Source: Achatina immaculata
Lineage: Eukaryota; Mollusca; Gastropoda; Stylommatophora; Achatinidae
DNA: 64,000 bases
Direction of reading: 5' to 3'
Assembly (NCBI GenBank): GCA_009760885.1
Contig: CM019719.1
Coordinates: 35,815,584-35,879,583 of the forward strand
Shown here: one piece after another, positions 43,110 through 54,554 of the stretch
Layout of the letters: each line of letters begins with the position of its first letter
How positions within the stretch are numbered: the stretch's first letter is position 1
Translations under genes and position numbers: made by a program
The notes under the pieces: model-generated
The model's input: only the letters and a program-made list of their open reading frames with translations
Database searches by the model: none
Told to the model about the DNA's origin: nothing

Positions 43110-44455
43110 CTTCTGACTTAATCAATCAATCAAGAGCCGTGGTTCTAAGGACTGTCATAGTCATTAAATGTCTCCAGGGCGTGAGTCTCGAATAGCCTCT
43201 GACAGCCAAGTCCAGGTCCTGGCCTTTTCGTGGCGGAACTGTTCAAACTGACAGGAGAAGAGGCGAAGACGAATATCTGGCACCTGAAAACCAGACGTTT
43301 CGGGTAGATGAGAGTCTTGTTTGGTAGTTCATCTAGGAGAAGGAAAACTCTGATTTAAAACCCGCTGCTGGGGAGATTCTTCAGCTGCCGTGCGTGGGAT
43401 AAAAATCCTCCCGGCCAATGAATAAAAATGCGATTAGGGTTGCTGCGCAGCGCCGTCGTGGAAAAGGTGAAGGATTAAGTGAAGTGACCAGTAGTTTCGA
43501 GGTCAGGACTACTCAAAGCACGGCACCTCTGCTCTAGAGGCCGGCCACGTTCTATACACACCCAGGAGCTAAACTAAGACATTGCTGGCGAGATTCTTCG
43601 GATGCCGCGCGTGGAGCGAAACTACTCCCGGCCAATGAAGAAAATCCGTAAATGCGACTAGGGTTCGCGGGCGGCGCCGCTGTGAAAAGGTGATGGAAAG
43701 GATAAAGTGAAGTTTAATCGGTATGTCCAGTAGTCCCGTGGCGAGAGCTACTCATACCACGGCACCTCTGCTCTAGAGGCCGGCCACGTCCGATATACAC
43801 CCATACTGGTGAAATATGCCTAAACCGCCTAACCCAGGGGTGAAACTTGGTGACTACTCATGGCACGGTACCTCCGCTCTAGAGGCCGGTCACGTCCTAA
43901 ACACGTCCATGGTAGGATAATACGCCTAAACCGGCGTAACCCAAGGGTGAAACTTACTAGTGGCGAGGATTCGTCCTCCTAGACAAAAACTCCGTCCTGG
44001 TCACAACTAGGAAGGGTAGCGGCAAAACGACCACAAACTACTGAAGTCGGAGACACTGGACCAGTGCTGTCTAGATAGGTAATCACCTCTCACCCGGCAG
44101 GGGTGTATGCGTATCCTAATCACGCTGATGTTTTCCGGTGTGAAAGTCCAACGCTGGACTGGATGGGCAACCACCTCTGACCCAGCGTCGATATACTAAT
44201 ATCCAAAACACATGGAGGTTTTCCGGTGAGAAAGTCCAATTCTAGATTAAACTGGTGCAACAGAAACCACGGTGTCACGCAATCCCGCTTCTGCGATCCA
44301 CCAAGAATACAGGCTCAAGTCCTGCGATTCTCTGCAATTCTTGTGGTCCTCTCGGGGATCTCATGTGGTCCTTTCGGGGAACACAGGAGTAAATTCAGTG
44401 GGATCACGTGGCGGTCTTCGTGGTAGAAGTGAACGAAGAAGAAGAAGAAGAATCA
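43110..44455 (+). repeat. Dispersed repeat, GAA-tailed, copy 2
   Basis: Longer copy of the 3130-4020 repeat. Near 44160-44250 a part of the element (containing caaccacctctgaccc and ttttccggtgagaaagtcc) is repeated locally. It ends in gaagaagaagaagaag at about 44436-44451, where a LINE fragment of opposite orientation follows. Confidence 0.75.
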
Positions 44456-44830
44456 AGGGCCGTGCCGTGTAGCGTAGGCGATCATTTCTCTCCACAATTC
44501 CGTGTCTTTAGACTTGATTATGAGATCTGCCGGTGACTTTCTTCCTAGCCACACTCACAGCCCATCTTTTACTGAACTTCTTTCTCTGTCTTCCTCTGTC
44601 TCTTCTTCCCTCAATTTTTTCAGTTGCCACAATGTGTTCCAATTTTCCTCTTCTCAGATAATTTCCTACAAATCTCGCTTGTCTTCCTCTGATCTTTGCT
44701 GTAATTTGCCTTTTAACTCCAGCCTCTCTTAGGACTTCTTCGTTGGTTTTCTTAGCTGTCCATGGTACCTTCAACATCCTTCTTATGAACCACATTTCCA
44801 TGGCCTCCATTTCTTGCTGTACTCTGACTT
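44455..44830 (-). mobile_element. RTE-like LINE C-terminal fragment (family D)
   Basis: The - strand encodes EMWFIRRMLKVPWTAKKTNE, EVLREAG and KLEHIVATEKIEGRRDRGRQ. Same order as 52971-53453. A CT microsatellite (44861-44899) follows. Confidence 0.8.
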
Positions 44831-44899
44831 AAGTATGTTCAAAATAAGATGGCAAATAAGGGATCTCTCTCTCTCTCTCTCTCTCTCTCCCCCTCTCTC

Positions 44900-45262
44900 T
44901 GAACCTTAAGTGCCCAGGGCACATGGGGCTTCTGCAAGGGTTTTCCACAAATGCCTGTCCTTTGCCTTTTTTTTTCTGCTCTTGCCCAGGTGAGCCCACT
45001 ATTGCTCAACATCCTTTATGTTGTTCTTCTCCATGTCTCTTTTGGTCTACCCTTACTTCTATTCCCCTGTGGTGTCCATCTTAGTGCTATTTTTAGTAGT
45101 GAGTTGTCAGTCATTCGGAGCACATGTCCCAACCGTGACTTATTATGTTGTCTTCTAAGACAAGAAAAAGGTTCAGTAACGTCAGAAGAAGGGATCATTG
45201 CTAAAGCTGGTAAAGCAAAGAACTGCTGTTCCCAAGTCGTCCTCAGCTTCGTGGCCAACCTT
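44900..45262 (-). mobile_element. LINE C-terminal fragment (RTE/L2-like)
   Basis: The - strand encodes RLGHVLRMTDNSLLKIALRW, then TPQGNRSKGRPKETWRRT. The GHVLRM...ALRWTP.GKR..GRPK.TWRRT motif is common near the end of metazoan LINE proteins. Confidence 0.75.
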
Positions 45263-46202
45263 CTTCACGGTAGCTTCCTTCCACGATACACATGGTACTG
45301 TGTGGGATTTTTAAAAAAGCAGCCCTTGACAGCAGCATTTGGGAATCCATTTCGAAAAGCTTTCGTTGCATCCACTCTAGAAATGAAGCAATATATGTTG
45401 TGGTGCAGCTAAAGCGACCATTTCTTTAACTGTGCTAAAAAATGCAATCTTAAGTAGCTTGAGTCTTAATTGTTACAAGGCAATATGCAGCCTCAGGATT
45501 TGTTTCAGGTGAGAGATCAAAATGAATATTGCCATTGCCACTTTAAATGTCCCATCAAGTCAAGTGATAAAGTGTCCGAGTGATTAAGTGTCGCGTGATA
45601 AAGTGTCGCGTTATGCAGTGTCGCTTGATTCAATGTCCGTACACTCTTCCGACTTCTCCTCTTCCTCCCCTGTTTTTTTTAATTTGTTCTATGTTTATTC
45701 AGTTGTTTTTTATCCCTTATACATTGTTCACTTCCCATATCTGAAAGCTCTATAATCATAATCACTAAACTTGCTCGTTTACAGCTTCCCTCAGCTGCGC
45801 TCCCTTAAAAGTCGCACCCAACAACAGTCTGAAAGTGAACGAAGCGGTAAAGCCAGGCAAGTTTAGCAGCAGTTTCCCATAAGAGTTATAAATAGGATTG
45901 TAAAAAAAAAGATTTAGAAAAATAGATAGGGAAGTACATAGGTATTTATTTTTGTCAGATTCGTTTTAGTCAAAAAGATATAGACCAAATTTTAGAGAAT
46001 GATTCGTGAACCAGCGTCATTGCACATGGTCAAACCACAAGAGCTCTGATGACTAGGCAGCTGGCCAGACACTGCGGACAAGTGTCGCTGTTAGCACGGA
46101 CTCTCGTAGCTAGGGGCAGCATTCCTCTTCCTTCCAGGAGCATTAACTCTGGTACTAATTTAATGTACTTGAGGCTGGCTGAACCCCGGCAGTTTTTTGT
46201 GA

Positions 46203-46815
46203 GCCATAGTCTGACCGCCACTCACTGTGATGAGAGCTAGAGTCTGGCCGCCACTGTGGTGAGAGCTAGAGTCTGGCCGCCACTGTGGTGAGAGCTAGAG
46301 TCTGACCGCCACTGTGGTGAGAGCTAGAGTCTGACCGCCACTGTGGTGAGAGCTAGAGTCTGACCACCACTGTGGTGAGAGCTAGAGTCTGACCGCCACT
46401 GTGGTGAGAGCTAGAGTCTGACCGCCACTGTGGTGAGAGCTAGAGTCTGACCGCCACTGTGGTGAGAGCTAGAGTCTGACCGCCACTGTGGTGAGAGCTA
46501 GAGTCTGACCGCCACTGTGGTGAGAGCTAGAGTCTGACCGCCACTGTGGTGAGAGCTAGAGTCTGACCGCCACTGTGGTGAGAGCCATAGTCTGACCGCC
46601 ACTGTGGTGAGAGCTAGAGTCTGACCGCCACTGTGGTGAGAGCTAGAGTCTGACCGCCACTGTGGTGAGAGCCATGGTCTGACCGCCACTGCGGTGAGAG
46701 CCATGGTCTGACCACCACTGTGGTGAGAGCCATAGTCTGACCGCCACTGTGGTGAGAGCCACGGTCTGACCGCCACTGTGGTGAGAGCCATGGTCTGACC
46801 GCCACTGTGGTGAGT
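46203..46815 (+). repeat. 29-bp tandem array, about 21 units
   Basis: gtctgaccgccactgtggtg recurs every 29 bases after a first unit 4 bases longer. The unit contains the palindrome-like ccactgtgg. The tRNA-like sequence at 46812-46885 abuts the array. Confidence 0.95.
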
Positions 46816-46885
46816 GGAAATCGAAACTGGGTTGCCTGTGCCGTGAGCGTGTGACTTATCCACTGCGCCAACGCGGCTCCTCCAG
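46812..46885 (-). repeat. tRNA-like SINE head
   Basis: On the - strand gttggcgcagtggataagtc fits a tRNA A-box region and gtttcgatttcc approximates a B box (GGTTCGANTCC). No acceptor stem closes, so it is a SINE head rather than a tRNA gene. Confidence 0.6.
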
Positions 46886-47107
46886 ACGACAAAAAGTAGA
46901 CAGATAAATAGGCAAACAGATAAAAGTGTGGATATCTAGACAGAAATAACATCATCTGACGACAGATAGTGGGATCTACTTATGGAAGAAGAAACCGGAT
47001 AGAGTTCACTGATAATCTAAGAAAGCAAGTCTTAGCACAAAATGAAAGATAGCTTTTATCAATTCTCTCCCTTGTACAGGTACTCCCATCTTCAGCATTC
47101 AGGTAGT

Positions 47108-47255
47108 GGGACAGGAGACGTGGCGATACACACTAGGACGGCGCGGGTCTGTGGACGGGTCTCTGTGGACCTCTTTGAAGACGTATCTAAAACTGACCAG
47201 AATAGGGAGACAGTACGAAATGATAGTCAACACTACGCCAGACCTGGAATACATC
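47108..47255 (+). CDS. Weak candidate exon with cadherin-like sequence
   Basis: After a pyrimidine-containing acceptor region (catcttcagcattcag), one frame encodes TWRYTLGRRGSVDGSLWTS and LTRIGRQYEMIVNTTPDL. The GS.W.S/T...YEMIV pattern resembles the G.I.T...Y.M.V part of a cadherin repeat and would suit gene 2 upstream. The -strand side and other frames are also open, and no matching donor was found. Confidence 0.25.
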
Positions 47256-48951
47256 TATCAGCGTTTTGTGCGGTTGCTCTTTTTTTTACGTGTTTTGAAA
47301 TTAATTTTCCCAGTTGTTCACACACAAAAGTCGCTTCCAAAATGTTTTTAAGACAAAGGAAAAGAAACATTTTCTATATATCGTTTTGTGTACAACCCCC
47401 CCCCCCCCCCCCCGGAAGAACTGTGTTAAGAGCACACTTATCTTAACATAGTCTTTGTGAGACAGAAAACATAGATCTGTTTGCTTAAAAACTCTGATCT
47501 ACTTCTGTAGCCCAGAAACCTGTAGCAATCAACACTAATTGTAATTGTTATTTTTGTAAAATGTAATGTCAGGTTGGTGGACGGATGGGGACATGGAGTT
47601 CGTCGGCGGGGATGAGGAAAATCTGGTGTGAAACCAATGAATCCAGGACGTGACAAGCCTATGGTTCTTTACAACAATGGCTATCAGAATGATGTAAACA
47701 AAACAGAACCAGCAGACTATAGGTGGAGGGGAATGGATATCGTTGAGGCACTCATCAGATTCCTGTCTCAAAGCCGTCTGGATGTGACGTAGAGAAGGGG
47801 CTTAAGTACAGCCACCAGAGGCTGGAAAGCAAAGTTTTGGCCAGGCCAGCCTACACCACTGTCTTCATGGCAGTCCGAGCAAGACCACAGTCTGCCTTAG
47901 CAAGGAAAGGTGCTGAAGTCGGAGTTACCCAGCCAAAAGGCATCGCAAAAATCAGGGTAACACGCATTATCGCTAATGAAATGTCTCTATCTGCAGTATT
48001 CAAACATGGTGCTCACCCTGTGAAGACTAACCAGGCAGGTGCAGTGCCGGGCCCCCTGCATCGAAAGGGTCCACCCAGTGCTGCTGGAGGTCCTCTCAGT
48101 TCGTCTTGTGGAGTCAGGAGACATGAGAGTAGATCTACTGGCCAAAAAATACACTAGCAGGAAACTGCCAAAAAGCAAGAACTTAAAATAATCCAGTTGA
48201 ATGCTGAGAGTGTCAGCAGTGTTAGGAATGGCCATAGAAAAAGGCAGAACTAGAGAACATACTCTTTGCAGAGCAGGTAAGTATATACTGCATACAGGAG
48301 ACACACTTAGCCAAAAATGCTGCCTTTAAAACCAGTGTTTCAGATCAGACCGACAGGACAGAAGAAAAGGAGAAGTACTCACACTTGTTAAGAATAACAT
48401 CAGCGCGTGTCATGTGAGAGTGTACATGGAAGGAGCCGAATACCAGATGATCCATCTAAAAACCAGTAGTACATACTTCCATCTCCTTAACTACTACTGT
48501 CCTAATGACAGCCCACTTGCTCTAGAAACAATCCCACACAAAGAGAGATGGTCTGTGGAGATTTTAACAGCCATTCCCAGAGCTGGGGCTATGACCACAT
48601 AGACAAGAGAGGAGAGGAAATTGAGAGCTGGCAGGATGATAATGGACTTTTTCTGATCAACCAGTCAATGGATCCCCCAACATTTTACTCAAGGGTTTGG
48701 CATACAACCTCAACACCAGATCTAGCATTCCATTCTCCGGGCCTGAAATGGAACATTACACGCGAAGTTGGAAAACAGCTTGGAGGTAGCGACCATCGAC
48801 CAGTCTTCCTGACAATAGAAAATGAACTCCTTAACACCAGTAGCCCTCTCCCCAGATGGAACTATAAAAAAGCAAACTGGACAATGTACAGACATCTTAC
48901 AGGTGTCCTGGTGGGACAGATGTCCATAGAAAGTAAGGATATTAATACTGA

Positions 48952-49488
48952 AGGAATTAAAAGGAGGACATCTATCGCTCTTCAGAAAGTAAAACAACTA
49001 AAGAATCTGTGGAGAGGAGCAGACAGAACTACAAAAATAAGATTTTTAAGGGCATGCATCTTTCCCATCGCAAAATATGCCTGTGAGACCTGGACACTTA
49101 ACAAAACAGCTGAGAAACACATAAATGCCTTTGAATGTAAATGCTACAGAAGAGTTTTTCAAATATCATGGACACAGAAAAGAACACATATATCTATACT
49201 GCAAGAACTTAATACTGAAGAAGGCTGGCTAGTAAACAGAATTAAAGAGAGAAAACTTAAATATTTTGGACACATTAAACGTCATGATAATCTAGAGAAG
49301 ACCGTCTTGGAGGGTTCATAATGGGAAAAAGAAAGAGAGGAAGACCAAGACGAAGATGGCGGCAAGACATCGTTGATGATCTGCAAATGGATGCATCAGC
49401 AGCAGGGCACCTTGCTCACAACCGAGAGGCCTACAGTAGTGCTGTTAGGGAGGCAAAGTTCCGCAAGGGATTTTCAAATGAATGATGA
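48952..49488 (+). mobile_element. RTE-like LINE 3' piece nested in the family A LINE (family B)
   Basis: Encodes IKRRTSIALQKVKQLKNLWR, NAFECKCYRRVFQISWTQKR and LKYFGHIKRHDNLEKTVLEG; almost the same as 38090-38640. Flanked by the direct repeat tgaaggaatt (about 48948 and 49491), which is the target-site duplication. The resulting 257-codon ORF (48548-49321) is a chance fusion of the endonuclease of one LINE with the C-terminus of another. Confidence 0.88.
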
Positions 49489-51734
49489 GTGAAGGAATTC
49501 ATTGCTTGTATCCTTCAAACAACCCGTAAAACCATTCCCATATAAGCTCGTATGGACTATAAACCATACTGGTCTAGTGAGCTGGGAAAATTCCATGATG
49601 ACGCGGAAACAGCTCGAAAGCAAGCAGAAAATAGACCGTGCCAAGAACACCACAATAATTACCAACATGATAAGGCCAAATTTCAGAGAGCCAAGCTGCA
49701 ACCCAGACAGGAAGGTTGGAGATAGAAAACAGAGTCCCTAAACTTTGAAAAGGACGGAAGAAAACTGTGGAAACTAATAGAACAGTAAAACAATGAGAGT
49801 ACTGGAAGAAGTACAAAGATTACACTAATAGAGGATGGGAAAATTCATACAGGTAAGCAGGTAGCAAATCACTTTGCTCGCACGTTTGCACAAGACTGCA
49901 ACACTGATATTCATCCGGAGAAAGAGCGTACAGTGCGCACTGAGCCACAGAAAGAGGAACATGGCAGAAAAGTAGAGGTCATGGATGCACCGATCGCACG
50001 CAGCGAGTTAGACCTAGCAGTCAGTAAACTGAAACCAAGAAAATCACCAGGACCAGATGGAGTGTCCAATCAAGAACCTGGGAATGGCAGCAATGGAAAA
50101 ACTGTTGGATATTTTCAATATATACTGGAGCGCAGGTAAGTTACCTCAAATCTGGAAGGAAGCAAGTATGGTACCACTGCTAAAGTCAGGGAAAAACAGT
50201 GATACGGCCTCCAACTACAGGCCAATCAGTCTCACTAGCTGCCTATGCAAAACGATGGAACGCATCATTGACCTGAAGCTAAAATGGTACCTAGAAAATA
50301 AAAACCTTCTTGTTCTACGACAAGCAAGATTTAGGCAGTATTACAGTATGGAAGATCAAGTGACCTATCTCTCTCAAGAGACTGAGGATGCATTCCAAGA
50401 AAAAAAAACCTTGTACTATCAGCATGGATAGACCCGAAGAAAGCCTTTGATAAAGTATGGAAAAAAGGTCTGCTGTGGAAACTAAGACACTGCAATGTGA
50501 ATAGAAGACTTTACAACTAGATAAATTCCTATTTACACAATAGAAGAGCAAGAATAGTAATGGATGGACAAAAAAGCCAGAAAGTACTTCTGCGACACGG
50601 TGTACCACAAGGAGGAGTCCTTTCACCTACAAAGCGGCACTGTATGCAGATGATCTGGTCATGTGGTGTACAGATGAATATGCGACAGTTGCTACACAGA
50701 GATTCCAAACAGCAGCAGACATCTTGACATCATGGACAAACAAATGGTGTGTAAGTATCAACACAGAGAAATCAAGTACCACTCTGTTCACTCTCTCATC
50801 TAAACAGAAAGCAGGTAAGATCTTTGTAAATGAAATATCCTTAAGGATGGACAACCAATCCACTTACTTAGGAGTGACTCATGACTCAAAACTGACCTGG
50901 AAGCAATACATCAGCAATGCAGAAGCAAAAGCCAGAAGAAAACTAGCCAAATTAAAAAAAATTGAGTGGAACTACATGGGGAACTAGTGAAAGAATCCTC
51001 AAGAATGTATACCAGCAAAGTATTCTACCACATATAGAATATGGCTCAACATCTTGGTGCACAGCATCAAACACTACGCTGCATAATCTAGACAAGGTAC
51101 AAAATCAGTCACTACGGATTATCACAGGTGCCATGATGTCCACACCAGTAGTAGAAATGCAGAACACAGTTGGTGTTCAAGCGCTAAATGAACGTAGAGA
51201 CACAGAGGTCATGACCTTGGGAGAGAAATTCCTCAGCTCTGTAAGCCATCCCCTGAAGGAGAGATTCAATAACTTGGCACTAAGATGGCTAAAAGAAGCA
51301 GCTTCATTCATCAGGCCAAGCGTATGCGTAAGCTGATACCTGATCTTCCAACTGTAGTCGCTCCATTATCATCTGTACCAGAGCATACAGCATGAAAAGA
51401 AGCAGATTATACACAAATAGCTAATCAAACTGAAGTGAAAGATGTGCAGAATGGTGAGATGCAAAGCAGTCTTGTGAGATCAAAAGCCACACTTAGTGTG
51501 CTAGATGACAAATATTCATGTGACACCTGGATACGTGTGTATACAGATGGATCTGCACACAATGTCATAAAGAATGGAGGGGCAGGAGCACATACTGAAT
51601 ATCCAAACAACACCTCTGACAAGATTTCCATACCTACTGGAAAATACTGCAACAACTTTGATGCAGAAGTTAGGGCAATTATTGCTGCAGTTGAAAAACT
51701 ATCAGACTCCAGAATTGATACATCTTATCTTATA

Positions 51735-52126
51735 TCTTATATCCTTCCCGTGCCGTTAAACGTCACATAGGGCTCACAAAGTAGTTCGCCAATTTTTCCT
51801 GTCTTCGGTGAGTCTTTCAACCTCATCAAAGGATTTTATGCCTGTTAATTTGGCCTCTCTTAATAATGTCCTCTTCAGAGTTTCACGCGGTCTGCCTCTT
51901 TTTCTTCGGCTTGTAAATCTCTTTTTCTTCGTTGTGTTCCACTTGATAGCTTGTTTTGGGATTCTCTGATCATTTCTTCTCATCAAGTGACCAACATATG
52001 TCCATCTCCTTTTCCTGATCACCCATGAGACTGGTTGTTGTTCAGTCATCTGTCTTATCTCTGCATTGTTCTTGAATTCATTCCACTTGATGCCGAGTAT
52101 TTTATTAATTGATACATGCCCCGTAG
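51735..52126 (-). mobile_element. RTE-like LINE 3' piece nested in the RNase H region (family C)
   Basis: The - strand encodes WTYVGHLMRRNDQRIPKQAI, RKRGRPRETLKRTLL and FDEVERLTEDRKNWRTT. Its 3' end is tatatccttcccgtgcc in reverse, as at 7771 and 56240. Flanked by the direct repeat aattgatacat (about 51714 and 52108). Confidence 0.85.
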
Positions 52127-52969
52127 TAATTCTCACAGATGCAAGATCAGTACTGGAAGCTCTTCAGTGCAACAAACTACCAGATCTTAAGGATGCCTTG
52201 TCAAAAATTGGCTTACAACACAGAGTTACCTTGCAGTGGATTCCCTCCCCCTGTGGGATACCAGGCAATGAGAAAGCCGACCCTCTGGCCAAAGGGGGCA
52301 CTGAAATGGAGCAACCAGACACACCAGTCACCTATAATCAGAAGAAAAGCATGATAAAAACCTACAGGAAGCCACAAACACTACCACATAATGACTATCA
52401 CATGCTAAATAGAAAGAAACAAGTCACCATTTTCTGTCTCCGAACAGGACACAGCCGACTCCGAAGTCATATGTATACAAAGTTTAAGGTTTGTACTATT
52501 ACTCTTTGTACATATGCCCAAGTTCTCCAAACTGTGGAACCTCCAAAACTGCACCAACTATGAGACACTGAGAAGTAATTACTGGCCCAGTGAAACCACC
52601 AAAGAAGATAAGCTCTACGGTTCCACACATGAATTACAAAAAACAGTGAAATTTATCTAAGAGATAGGACTGCAGATATAGACAGACAATGCGTACGAAG
52701 AAGAAGAAGAAGAAGTTTACAAAACTTCTGAATTTAATATTTTCTAATTGCAACCTTTTCTCTTCCTCTATTCATTAATGGAAATAAGAGTACGAAAACA
52801 TTCATTCATAAGCAGTAATCTTCTCGCTTCACTTCTTGTTCTCTCATTCTCTAAAAAAATGGTTTTTGCTTTCATATTCTATGATAGTATGAATCTTTAA
52901 TCTCTTCTCACTGTTCTATTCCATGATAATAATGACTCTCTTGTTTTCAAATTCTGCGAAATCATCATC

Positions 52970-53530
52970 ATCATGTGCCGTGCCGACTGGCGTTGGCTAT
53001 TATGCTTCTCCAGAGTACACGATCCTTCATGCATGCCATCAGCTCAGTTGGTGATCTCCTCTCACACCATCCCGTCAGACTGTCCAGTATCATTTCTCTT
53101 GGTCTTCCTCTTGATCTTCTTCCTTCTATTTTTCCTGTTGTTATAATATTTTCAATGCCCCCTCTTCTCATTGCATGTCCTATGAAAGTACATTGTCTCT
53201 CTCTTATCTTTTTGACAAGGTTTTTTGTCTCTCCAGCTCTTCTCCTACATTCTTCATTAGTTATTTTTACTGTCCAGGGGATTCGCAACATTCTTCTAAT
53301 AAACCACATTTCTGCTGCTTCCAGTGATTTTTGTGCAGACTTGCCTATTGTCCATGATTCACTTCCATATAACAAGATAGGTTCAATATAGCATTTTAGG
53401 ACTCGTTTTCTAACATTCATTGATAAGGATGTGTTGGTCAATATGTTTCTCATTCTCTGAAATGCAGTCTTTGCTTGGCCTATTCTGTTCCTAATTTCTG
53501 TTCTGCATTTCCCATCTGAAGTTATTACTG
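52970..53530 (-). mobile_element. RTE-like LINE C-terminal fragment (family D), longest copy
   Basis: An open frame of 160 codons on the - strand: NVRKRVLKCYIEPILLYGSE, SWTIGKSAQKSLEAAEMWF, IRRMLRIPWTVKITNE, and IENIITTGKIEGRRSRGRPR. This is the typical post-RT region of RTE-like LINEs (compare BovB YGCESWT...RR.L.VPWTA). It is intact over its length but lacks the RT core. Confidence 0.85.
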
Positions 53531-54039
53531 CGAAAGCTATGATTTATAATTCCCCCATTTTTTGTTTTGTTTGTTTGTTTTTTTTTTAGTTTAGCTTGAT
53601 AACGACTGCTATAACTCCACCATTTCCCACGTTATTTGATATTTATCTCTCTCAAGTTCTCTCGCGTTTACATAATTCTTTTGATATCTATGAATCTCCA
53701 GTTCTATCCCATTTTCTTCATTCTTCTTGGTATCTATGAGTCTCCAGTTTCATCTCATGTTCATCATTCCTCTCGATTTCCATGAATCCTCAGTTCTCTC
53801 TCATTTTCTTCATGCGCCTTATATCCAGGAGCTCCGAGACAAACTTCCCTTTCTCTCTACCCCACCGGGCTAACCATGTTGTTTAGTAATTGTTTTCATC
53901 TAGCATGGGACTCATCGAATCCTACCAGGTACTGCTATAATGCACTGGTTGGACAAGATCCCCTTCCCCCTAATCCCTCCTCCATGGAGCCTTGCTTGTA
54001 TTATGATTTTGAAATTCCCCTTCATTGTTCTCATATTCT

Positions 54040-54503
54040 TAATCTTTATCCTTCCTGTGACAGGGTATAAAGCTGGTAATCTTTATCTTTCCTGTGACAG
54101 GGTATAAAGCTGGTAATCTTTATCTTTCCTGTGACAGGGTATAAAGCTGGTAATCTTTATCTTTCCTGTGACAGGGTATAAAGCTGGTAATCTTTATCTT
54201 TCCTGTGACAGGGTATAAAGCTGGTAATCTTTATCTTTCCTGTGACAGGGTATAAAGCTGGTAATCTTTATTATAAAGCTGGTAATCTTTATCTTTCCTG
54301 TGACAGGGTATAAAGCTGGTAATCTTTATCTTTCCTGTGGCAGGGTATAAAGCTGGTAATCTTTATCTTTCCTGTGACAGGGTATAAAGCTGGTAATCTT
54401 TATCTTTCCTGTGACAGGGTATAAAGCTGGTAATCTTTATCTTTCCTGTGACAGGGTATAAAGCTGGTAATCTTTATCTTTCCTGTGACAGGGTATAAAG
54501 CTG
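54040..54503 (+). repeat. 37-bp minisatellite carrying 12 copies of a 3' splice site
   Basis: cctgtgacagggtataaagc recurs every 37 bases, with one unit (about 54262-54280) that lost the acceptor part and one with gtggcag. The unit is a pyrimidine tract, acag, and the first 12 bases of the cadherin exon that starts at 54492. The unit also offers a donor-like ctg|gtaatc. Confidence 0.95.
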
Positions 54504-54554
54504 ACAAACCTGACCCTGGAGCTGGCGTGTCAGTTGGCGGGCTTTCCTGATAAG
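54492..54554 (+). CDS. Cadherin exon 1 of window
   Basis: 21 codons: GIKLTNLTLELACQLAGFPDK, between the last acceptor of the 37-bp array and the donor gataag|gtagta. Phase 0, leading into V-NEVLLDVVPVNEYPP of the next exon. It reads like the end of a cadherin repeat, but it is short. Confidence 0.6.

Larger units (their letters stand above)
47490..52715 (+). mobile_element. Near-complete RNase H-bearing LINE (family A), degenerate, with two nested insertions
   Basis: Order: 5' region with [19 protein letters not shown]-type endonuclease (CIQETHLAKN at about 48290, CGDFNSHSQSWGYDH at about 48555, SDHRPVF at about 48800); RT ([45 protein letters not shown] at about 50640); RNase H (VYTDGSAHN at about 51535, LTDARSVLEAL, IPGNEKADPLAK at about 52255); C-terminal region and a GAAGAAG tail. 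This matches I-group LINEs. RTE-like pieces interrupt it at about 48952-49488 and 51735-52126. About 66 bases are missing just before YADD, and there are multiple stops, so it is dead. Confidence 0.88.

Noticed and set aside
46498..46955. Open frames on the - strand with a repeated WLSPQWRSD-type unit
   Set aside because: They are shadows of the 29-bp minisatellite.
48548..49321. 257-codon ORF as a gene
   Set aside because: It is a fusion of the LINE endonuclease with an RTE-like C-terminus created by a nested insertion with a target duplication.
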